Made by a program: the position numbers and the translations under genes. Shown here one piece after another: positions 58,945-64,000 of a DNA stretch of 64,000 bases. The stretch comes from Bradyrhizobium sp. WSM3983. Lineage in GTDB: Bacteria > Pseudomonadota > Alphaproteobacteria > Rhizobiales > Xanthobacteraceae. Numbering within the stretch: position 1 is the first letter of the stretch; each line of letters opens with the position of its first letter. Under the pieces are notes generated by a model. The model ran no database searches, was not told the DNA's origin, and saw only the letters and a program-made list of their open reading frames with translations. The stretch is taken from NCBI RefSeq assembly GCF_000473045.1, contig NZ_AXAY01000031.1, positions 1 through 64,000 of the forward strand, given 5' to 3'.

Positions 58945-59757
58945 TTACACGCTCATCGACATCGAGGACGAGGCCGCCGAAGCGGACGATCCTTGCCCCT
59001 GCTGGCGCTGCATCATCTGCGCAAACCAGTCATAGGGCGAATTGCCGGCGCCCGACCCATTTCCGGAGCTGGAGGCGCCCGGCACCGTCGTCGTCATCTT
59101 GAAGCCATCGGCATAGGTGACGGTAGTGGTGCTGGAGCCGTCGGCACCGGTCGTCGTGGTCGAGGTCGACCCGCCGCTCGACGACGACGATGAGTCGCTG
59201 CCGGACGCGTCACCCGAGCCGCTCGCCGCCTGCGCGTGGTGGTGACCGCCGTGATGGCCGCTGCCCTTCAGCGCCTTCGACATCTCGTCGAGGCTGACGT
59301 TGCCGTCGGAACTGCCATCGAGCTTGGAAAACACGTCGTCGGCCTGCGCCAGATTGGTGCCGCCGGCGCCGAGCGCGTTCTCGAACTCCGACTTGGTGAT
59401 CTGGCCGTCGCCATTGGCATCGATCTGCGAGAACAGATCCTTCAGCGCATCGTCCTGGCTCGTCGATGTCGAGCTCGACGAGGTCGAGCTGCTCGTCGCA
59501 CTCGTGCTGTCCGACGATTGGCTCTGCGCAGCGATCAGCGCGCTCATCGTCTCCGGCGAGATCTGTGCGCAGTTGCCTGAATTGACCGAGGAGGTCGCGC
59601 CACTGCTCGTAATGTTGCTGCTGCTGTCGATCGCGAACGGATTGGTCGTCGCGTTTTGCGACGATCCCGTCTTCTGCGTCGACGACGAGGATTTCGAATT
59701 CGTCAGCGATTGAATGGCATCGAGCGCACTCGAGACGGCGCCAAGGGCAAACAACAT
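58945..59757 (-). CDS. EF-hand calcium-binding protein with Ser-rich low-complexity regions
   Basis: 270 residues from the ATG at 59757 (GGAG upstream). The N-terminus is MLFALGAVSSALDAIQSL. Two canonical EF-hand loops are visible: DANGDGQITKSEF (about residues 116-128) and DGSSDGNVSLDEM (about 147-159). Ser/Thr-rich stretches flank them, and a His-rich segment GSGHHGGHHHAQ could bind metal. This architecture is common in Bradyrhizobium-type genomes but its role is unknown. The signal sequence is not convincing, so location is uncertain. It is divergent from rpe. Confidence 0.85.
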   Translation of the reverse strand: MLFALGAVSSALDAIQSLTNSKSSSSTQKTGSSQNATTNPFAIDSSSNITSSGATSSVNSGNCAQISPETMSALIAAQSQSSDSTSATSSSTSSSSTSTSQDDALKDLFSQIDANGDGQITKSEFENALGAGGTNLAQADDVFSKLDGSSDGNVSLDEMSKALKGSGHHGGHHHAQAASGSGDASGSDSSSSSSGGSTSTTTTGADGSSTTTVTYADGFKMTTTVPGASSSGNGSGAGNSPYDWFAQMMQRQQGQGSSASAASSSMSMSV

Positions 59758-60009
59758 TGCACAACTCCAACCGATGCGGCATGCCGCAGTCAATGTTCCG
59801 GCCATCAGGTCAGCAAGCGTCGTGCCAGCGCGAAAAGCTCAATGAAATCCGGCTCAGCCGCGCTCTTCCAGGCTCGGGAACATCGGCAATTCATGCCGCC
59901 GGCGGCAGAATTTTCCGCCCACAGGAAGCTCGCCCTCGCTGCATTGCCCGGCCGAGAGCCCCATGTTAGGCGAGGCCATTCACCTTCGGCCGCCACGGGA
60001 AACAGCGCC

Positions 60010-60711
60010 ATGACCCAAGCCTTCGCCCCCCGCCCCCTGGCAATCGCGCCCTCGATCCTGGCCTCGGATTTCTCGAAGCTCGGCGAAGAGGTCCGCGCGG
60101 TGGACGCCGCAGGCGCCGACTGGATCCATCTCGACGTGATGGACGGGCACTTCGTGCCCAACATCTCCTACGGCCCCGACGTCATCAAGGCGATGCGCCC
60201 GCACACCAAGAAGGTGTTCGATGCGCATCTGATGATCTCGCCCTGCGACCCCTATCTCGAGGCCTTCGCCAAGGCCGGCTGCGACCACATCACCGTGCAT
60301 GCCGAGGCGGGTCCGCATTTGCATCGCTCGCTGCAGGCGATCCGCGCGCTCGGCAAGAAGGCCGGCGTCTCGCTCAATCCGGGCACGCCGATCAGCGTGC
60401 TGGAATACGTGCTCGATCTGGTCGACCTCGTGCTGGTGATGTCGGTCAATCCGGGCTTTGGCGGTCAGGCCTTCATCTCTTCCGCGATCGGCAAGATCCG
60501 CGACATCCGCGCCATGACGGCGGGCCGGCCGATCGACATCGAGGTCGACGGCGGCGTCGGCCCCGATGTCGCAGGCGCGCTCGCGGCTGCCGGCGCCAAT
60601 GCCTTCGTCGCCGGCACCTCCGTGTTCAAAGGCGGCACGCAGGAAGCCTACAAGACCAACATCGCGGCGATCCGCAACGCGGCGCTCGGGGCCCGCGGCG
60701 AAGCGATCTGA
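60010..60711 (+). CDS. rpe: Ribulose-phosphate 3-epimerase
   Basis: 233 residues. IAPSILASDFSKLGEEV, WIHLDVMDGHFVPNISYGP and VLVMSVNPGFGGQAFI are signatures of the TIM-barrel epimerase, with the two catalytic Asp and metal-binding His residues in place. It interconverts ribulose 5-phosphate and xylulose 5-phosphate in the pentose phosphate and Calvin pathways. The start at 60010 gives the normal length; the longer upstream frame overlaps the EF-hand promoter region. The 252-base gap to the EF-hand gene holds the two divergent promoters and no recognised gene. Confidence 0.96.
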   Translation: MTQAFAPRPLAIAPSILASDFSKLGEEVRAVDAAGADWIHLDVMDGHFVPNISYGPDVIKAMRPHTKKVFDAHLMISPCDPYLEAFAKAGCDHITVHAEAGPHLHRSLQAIRALGKKAGVSLNPGTPISVLEYVLDLVDLVLVMSVNPGFGGQAFISSAIGKIRDIRAMTAGRPIDIEVDGGVGPDVAGALAAAGANAFVAGTSVFKGGTQEAYKTNIAAIRNAALGARGEAI

Positions 60712-60868
60712 AGCTCCGGGAGCTGCGCGAGCACCCGCAAATCTGCGGTTCTTGCAGGGGGCGGCGCGCAATGCCTAAAATTGCAACCACGATCCGTACT
60801 CCTCCGGGCTTCCCTGATTCGCGCAAATCACCGCTAGTGATTGCTGCCTGATTTGACAGGAGCACATC

Positions 60869-61003
60869 ATGACGACGACCCTGGTTTGGACTGGCGTGGC
60901 GTTGTGGATTGGTTTTTGTGCGTTCGTTGTATTTGGCCCCTCGGCCGGACCAGTGCAGGTCCCGGCACGTTCGGCTCGTAGCATGCGTCGCGGTCGGATC
61001 TGA
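60869..61003 (+). CDS. Very small membrane protein (44 residues)
   Basis: A 44-residue ORF with an AGGAG site seven bases upstream of its ATG. One membrane segment (LVWTGVALWIGFCAFVVFG) is followed by a basic tail (RSARSMRRGRI). No homologue is recognised. The good ribosome-binding site and typical small membrane-protein layout support it. It lies downstream of rpe with a 157-base gap and just before two other small ORFs. Confidence 0.5.
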   Translation: MTTTLVWTGVALWIGFCAFVVFGPSAGPVQVPARSARSMRRGRI

Positions 61004-61007
61004 CGCC

Positions 61008-61184
61008 ATGCAGATCGCCCTCGTGAAGCGTCGGCCGAAACGCAGGTGCCGCATCCGGCGACGTCCGCATCCGAATCTCGACTATTTCTTCGGCCGGCTC
61101 GAACGCAGCGAGGGCGAGATGCACGACGATCCGGGCGCCGAGACGGTCGAGCTGGACCACCCGTTCCGATCACCGCGGCATTGA
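61008..61184 (+). CDS. Small basic ORF, doubtful
   Basis: 58 residues beginning MQIALVKRRPKRRCRIRRR, with many Arg residues followed by an acidic C-terminal half. It starts four bases after the stop of the 44-residue ORF and could be translationally coupled to it. No domain is seen. A longer frame on the opposite strand (60775-61299) looks like a shadow. Real status is uncertain. Confidence 0.3.
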   Translation: MQIALVKRRPKRRCRIRRRPHPNLDYFFGRLERSEGEMHDDPGAETVELDHPFRSPRH

Positions 61185-61207
61185 AACATTCTTCTGGACC
61201 AAGACCG

Positions 61208-61399
61208 ATGAAACCGCACTGCCCGAACTGCCTGAAGGAAATGACCAAGGCGTCAGCGTCGCGTAACCTCTTCAACTGCGAACCCTGCCGCGAGATCATT
61301 CAGTACTTCGGCGGCAGCGTGGATCACGGCGAGGCTGGTCCACACTTCAGCTGGCCGATCCGCCGCAAACGTTCCTTCCACACCGCTTACGCGGCGTGA
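61208..61399 (+). CDS. Small zinc-ribbon-like protein
   Basis: 63 residues with two CxxC pairs, HCPNCLKEM and NCEPCREI, spaced as in small zinc-ribbon proteins. The tail is basic and aromatic (FSWPIRRKRSFHTAYAA). No family is recognised. It starts 23 bases after the previous small ORF and is convergent with the kinase gene (eight bases apart). The Cys pairs make it the most convincing of the three small ORFs by protein features, but the ribosome-binding site is weak. Confidence 0.5.
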   Translation: MKPHCPNCLKEMTKASASRNLFNCEPCREIIQYFGGSVDHGEAGPHFSWPIRRKRSFHTAYAA

Positions 61400-61406
61400 T
61401 CCTTTC

Positions 61407-62846
61407 CTAGCCCCATACCACGCCGCCATCTGTGTTCGCCGCATCCGCAGCCATCCGCGGCGGCCGCACCACGGTGACGGTGCAACTCGCCTCCGCAGCC
61501 ACCTTGGCCGAGACGCTGCCGAGCCAGGTACGCCTGAAAGAATTTTGCCGCGCCCCGATGATGACATGGTCGACCGAGTTCATCTCGGCGAATTCCAGCA
61601 GCGCAGCGGCGGGATCGACGGCTTCCAGCACATGAACCGACAGCCGGCTCTCGTCCAGCTTCAGCGGCGTGGCCCAGTGCCGGAGCGCGACGAGACGATC
61701 GATGTGCTTGTTGGAGCCCAGCTCATCCAGCGTCTTGTCGATCGCGATGCGGTTGAGCTTCAGCACGTTGACACAGGCAAGCCGTGCTGACGGCAGGGTT
61801 GCCAGAATGCGCTCCGTGGTCACGCGCAGCGCCTCGTTCAGTTCGGTCGCGCCCTCCGCAGTATCGAGCGCGACCGTGATGATCGGGCTCTGCGCGATTT
61901 GCGTCGCAAGATCTGATCTCGCGCCCTGTGGCTTGACGTCGGGGTTGAAACGGCGTCGCCAGGCGACACTGAGAGGGTCGCGCTTCATCCGCTCCGCGCG
62001 CACGGTGAGCTTGACCTGGTTCGGATGGGCCAGATCGAAGGCGAGCTGGGCCGCGGTCGGATAACGCCAGACCGGCTCGATCTCCAGGCACCGCAGCACC
62101 ACCTCCTGGAGCCAGGGCGGATAGTCAGCCCGCAGCTTTCGCGGCGGATGCGGATCGCGCCACAGCCTTCGCCGCATCGCGCGCAGCGTCTCGCCCTCGC
62201 CGAAGGGACGTTCGCCGGTCGTGAAAAAATACAGCAGCACGCCGAGCGAAAACAGATCGCTGCGCGGATCGTCGCGCACCCCAAGCAGCCGTTCCGGCGC
62301 CATGTAGGGTGCGGTGCCGTAAGGCAGGCGAAACTCCGCCTGCAGCAGATCTGGCAGATGATCGTGGTGCGAGAGGCCGTAATCGATCAGCACCGCATCA
62401 CCGCTCTCACGGAACATGATGCTGCTCGGCTTGATGTCGTGATGGATCACGTTCTGCCGGTGCAAATCGGCGAGCGCGGCCGCGATTTTCGCGACGAGCA
62501 GCCGTACTTCGTCGTAAGGCAGCGGCAGGTCGGGCAGCCGCTTGTAGAGCGTAGTTCCTGGAATGCGCTCGATCACGGCGTAGGCCTGATGCGCGAAATC
62601 GCCGGTGCCGTAGCAATGCGGCACATGGGGTCCCGTCAGCCGGGGCAGGATCATCATCTCCATCTCGAAGGAGACGATTGCCGCCGGGTCCTCGCCCTCG
62701 GACGCGCGCGGAATCTTCATCAACAACGGCACGTCGATGCCGGCATGCTTAACAGTCCAGAGGGTCGCCATGCCGCCGGCATGCACGCATTCGCCGGTGG
62801 TGTAGCCGTCGATGACGGCGCCGGGTTTGACCAGGGGTATCGGCAT
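61407..62846 (-). CDS. Hanks-type Ser/Thr kinase fused to a universal stress protein domain
   Basis: 479 residues. The kinase domain (about 10-280) has the glycine loop ECVHAGGMATLW, the ATP Lys at about 44 (LLMKIPR), the catalytic loop VIHHDIKPSSIMF (His replacing Arg, HHD at 135-137), and DYG at 155-157 in place of DFG. APYMAPERL is the activation-loop end. A universal stress protein domain (about 310-465) has VNVLKLNRIAI, then HVIIGARQNSFRRTWLGSVSAKV with the GX2GX9GS-like nucleotide motif. It starts six bases after the metallophosphoesterase gene ends, so the kinase and phosphatase-like protein are an operon. Stress-linked phosphorylation is likely; substrates are unknown. Confidence 0.9.
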   Translation of the reverse strand: MPIPLVKPGAVIDGYTTGECVHAGGMATLWTVKHAGIDVPLLMKIPRASEGEDPAAIVSFEMEMMILPRLTGPHVPHCYGTGDFAHQAYAVIERIPGTTLYKRLPDLPLPYDEVRLLVAKIAAALADLHRQNVIHHDIKPSSIMFRESGDAVLIDYGLSHHDHLPDLLQAEFRLPYGTAPYMAPERLLGVRDDPRSDLFSLGVLLYFFTTGERPFGEGETLRAMRRRLWRDPHPPRKLRADYPPWLQEVVLRCLEIEPVWRYPTAAQLAFDLAHPNQVKLTVRAERMKRDPLSVAWRRRFNPDVKPQGARSDLATQIAQSPIITVALDTAEGATELNEALRVTTERILATLPSARLACVNVLKLNRIAIDKTLDELGSNKHIDRLVALRHWATPLKLDESRLSVHVLEAVDPAAALLEFAEMNSVDHVIIGARQNSFRRTWLGSVSAKVAAEASCTVTVVRPPRMAADAANTDGGVVWG

Positions 62847-62852
62847 CGGCCT

Positions 62853-63593
62853 CTAGCGCCCCTCCGACAGCCGGTCGGCGAGCCAGTGCGGCAGGCCATT
62901 CTCGCGGATCCGGTTCGCCGCGCTCGCGACGTCGTAGGGCGCGCGGCAATAAGTGATCTGGCATGAGATCGTATCGAACAGCACGAAAGCCGCCGATGGA
63001 TCACCATCACGCGGCTGGCCGACCGCGCCGAGCACGGCCAGCCATTGCCGCCCGCGCAGGAGCGGCACGGACACATCGGTCTTGGGCACAAGGCCCGTCA
63101 TCTTCGCCGTCACCGACATCGAATAGAGCGCGGGACGGTGAATGTGGCCGCAGAAGGTCACGTGGGCGGGGGTCGATATCAGGCTCTTGGCAGCATCCGC
63201 AGTCGAGCGAATGTAGTGCCAGCGCTGGGGATGGGAGGCTTCCGAGTGCACGAACAGACGGTCGCCGTCCTCGACGAGCATCGGCAGCTCGGCAAGAAAC
63301 CGGCGCTGCGCGGCGTCGAGCCGTCCGCGCGTCCATTCGATCGCGATCTGCGCCTCATTGTTCATGGTCTCGGACGAGGAGTTCAGCGCCTGGTCGTGAT
63401 TGCCGCGCACGGCGACGGCGCCCTGGGCGACCAGCTCCATCGCGGTATCCACGACCCATTCCGGATCGGCACCATAGCCGACGAAATCGCCGAGCATGAC
63501 GAACCGCTCCGCGCCCTTCGCGCGGGCCAGCTTCAGGCACGCTTCGAACGCCTGCCGGTTGCCGTGGATATCCGAGAAGACAGCGAGAAGCAC
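62853..63593 (-). CDS. Metallophosphoesterase (YfcE/PP-like)
   Basis: 246 residues with the full motif set: FSDIHGNRQAFE, MLGDFVGYGADP, VRGNHDQAL, LFVHSEAS and FCGHIHRPA, ending GAVGQPRDGDPSAAF. These give a dimetal phosphodiesterase or protein phosphatase. It is six bases upstream of the Ser/Thr kinase-Usp gene on the same strand, so it may reverse the kinase reaction or break down a nucleotide signal. It is related to the phosphoesterase at 12693. A dyad at 63604-63645 lies just upstream of its start. Confidence 0.9.
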   Translation of the reverse strand: MLLAVFSDIHGNRQAFEACLKLARAKGAERFVMLGDFVGYGADPEWVVDTAMELVAQGAVAVRGNHDQALNSSSETMNNEAQIAIEWTRGRLDAAQRRFLAELPMLVEDGDRLFVHSEASHPQRWHYIRSTADAAKSLISTPAHVTFCGHIHRPALYSMSVTAKMTGLVPKTDVSVPLLRGRQWLAVLGAVGQPRDGDPSAAFVLFDTISCQITYCRAPYDVASAANRIRENGLPHWLADRLSEGR

Positions 63594-63603
63594 ACACCCT
63601 CCA

Positions 63604-63645
63604 CCCTCAAATTCTTATTGGAAGCCGATAAAGCCAATTTGAGGG
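63604..63645. promoter_or_regulatory. Inverted repeat upstream of the phosphoesterase-kinase operon
   Basis: Perfect 10-bp arms CCCTCAAATT (63604-63613) and AATTTGAGGG (63636-63645), with an inner ATTGG/CCAAT dyad. It ends 11 bases before the phosphoesterase start codon, as an operator might. Confidence 0.55.
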
Positions 63646-63657
63646 AGGTCAACAAGA

Positions 63658-63698
63658 TGCGCCAGCGCGGGGCGGTTTACCAGCGCTGCGCTGGCGCA
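63658..63698. terminator. Perfect hairpin downstream of the last gene, terminator-like
   Basis: 11-bp arms TGCGCCAGCGC (63658-63668) and GCGCTGGCGCA (63688-63698) with a 19-base loop, right after the stop codon of the minus-strand gene at 63711. No T-run follows. Confidence 0.5.
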
Positions 63699-63710
63699 AT
63701 GGTGAAGAGG

Positions 63711-64000
63711 CTATTGCTCGTCCTTGGGCGGCATCCGGGGAGGCGGCAGCGGCGTGAACACGGCGCCCTGCGCGCCGGCTGGCGGGGCATTGAACTCGCC
63801 GGTCGAGGAATCGCCGCCGCTGGTCTCGAGGATGACCTTGGGCGTCACATATTCCCGGACCATGTCGATCAGGCTGCCCTCGCCGCCGCCGAAGTCGGCC
63901 GCGCGGCCGCCTTGCGGATGGCCTGCCGCGATCTCGTTCTCGGCCGCGTGGGTCTTGTCGGCCAGGGTGTCATTATAGGGCACGCGGAAGGCGCGCGGGA
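63711..64000 (-). CDS. Hypothetical protein, C-terminal part (5' end probably beyond window)
   Basis: The frame is open to the window edge, giving at least 95 residues and perhaps only the end of a longer protein. A GTG at 63983 could be a start but gives a product (MPYNDTLADKTHAAENE) that looks like the continuation of a longer chain. The sequence has Gly-rich and Pro-rich parts, ending FTPLPPPRMPPKDEQ, and a central REYVTPKVILETSGG. No family is recognised. Confidence 0.6.
   Translation of the reverse strand, partial: PRAFRVPYNDTLADKTHAAENEIAAGHPQGGRAADFGGGEGSLIDMVREYVTPKVILETSGGDSSTGEFNAPPAGAQGAVFTPLPPPRMPPKDEQ

Overview
The window is a GC-rich alphaproteobacterial chromosome segment, most likely Bradyrhizobium or a close relative. 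This is inferred from gene content: a groEL, an aromatic pca branch, a CO-dehydrogenase-like (cox-type) maturation cluster, class III adenylate cyclases, a LIV-type ABC transporter and many intergenic palindromic repeats. No rRNA, tRNA, CRISPR array, transposase or prophage gene was recognised.

Layout. 1-7.8 kb: the 3' half of groEL and its terminator; a GIY-YIG nuclease gene boxed between inverted REP-like palindromes; a LysR/isochorismatase/GST locus; an L,D-transpeptidase-like protein; and a FecR-domain protein followed by a CHASE2 adenylate cyclase. 8-18.4 kb: a surface-polysaccharide cluster with a TPR-glycosyltransferase-methyltransferase fusion, two further methyltransferases, two sugar epimerase/dehydratases, an ATP-grasp ligase, a metallophosphoesterase, WbqC, a GT25 glycosyltransferase and a DegT-type aminotransferase. 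18.4-21.1 kb: a GT2-GtrA and GT39 pair that probably decorates lipid-linked glycans. 21.3-27.7 kb: small exported proteins, DUF72/DUF488, PhzF, and a GntR-MFS-Tat amidohydrolase unit. 27.7-32.8 kb: a second adenylate cyclase and a TetR-HlyD-ATPase-permease export operon. 32.9-38.2 kb: ArsR-SRPBCC, a GFA protein, alcohol dehydrogenase, DUF2000, and a CYTH-CHAD protein behind a PHO box. 38.4-45.3 kb: a cox-type molybdenum hydroxylase cluster read on the minus strand (CoxG, CoxS, CoxM, CoxD, CoxE, a split XdhC and a MoeA/MobA-type fusion). It lacks the large catalytic subunit. 45.5-48.1 kb: pcaB, pcaD and pcaC of the beta-ketoadipate pathway. 49.3-54.4 kb: a complete branched-chain amino acid type ABC transporter (livHMGFK). 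54.4-64 kb: a lone response regulator, a MASE-like PAS hybrid histidine kinase, a P1 peptidase, an EF-hand protein, rpe, several very small ORFs, and a metallophosphoesterase/Ser-Thr kinase-Usp pair.

Common threads are aromatic and C1-type catabolism (pca, cox-like, AAHS-type MFS, LIV transport), envelope glycan synthesis, and signalling through cyclic nucleotides, two-component proteins and a Hanks-type kinase.

The most unusual feature is a set of palindromic element families. One family flanks the GIY-YIG gene almost base-exactly, and also occurs as a gene-less pair inside the cox-type cluster and as a solo palindrome inside the pca operon. A different family has inserted in frame into the start of the HlyD gene. 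Start codons were chosen from ribosome-binding sites, overlaps and family length. Functional calls rest on motifs read by eye, with no database search.
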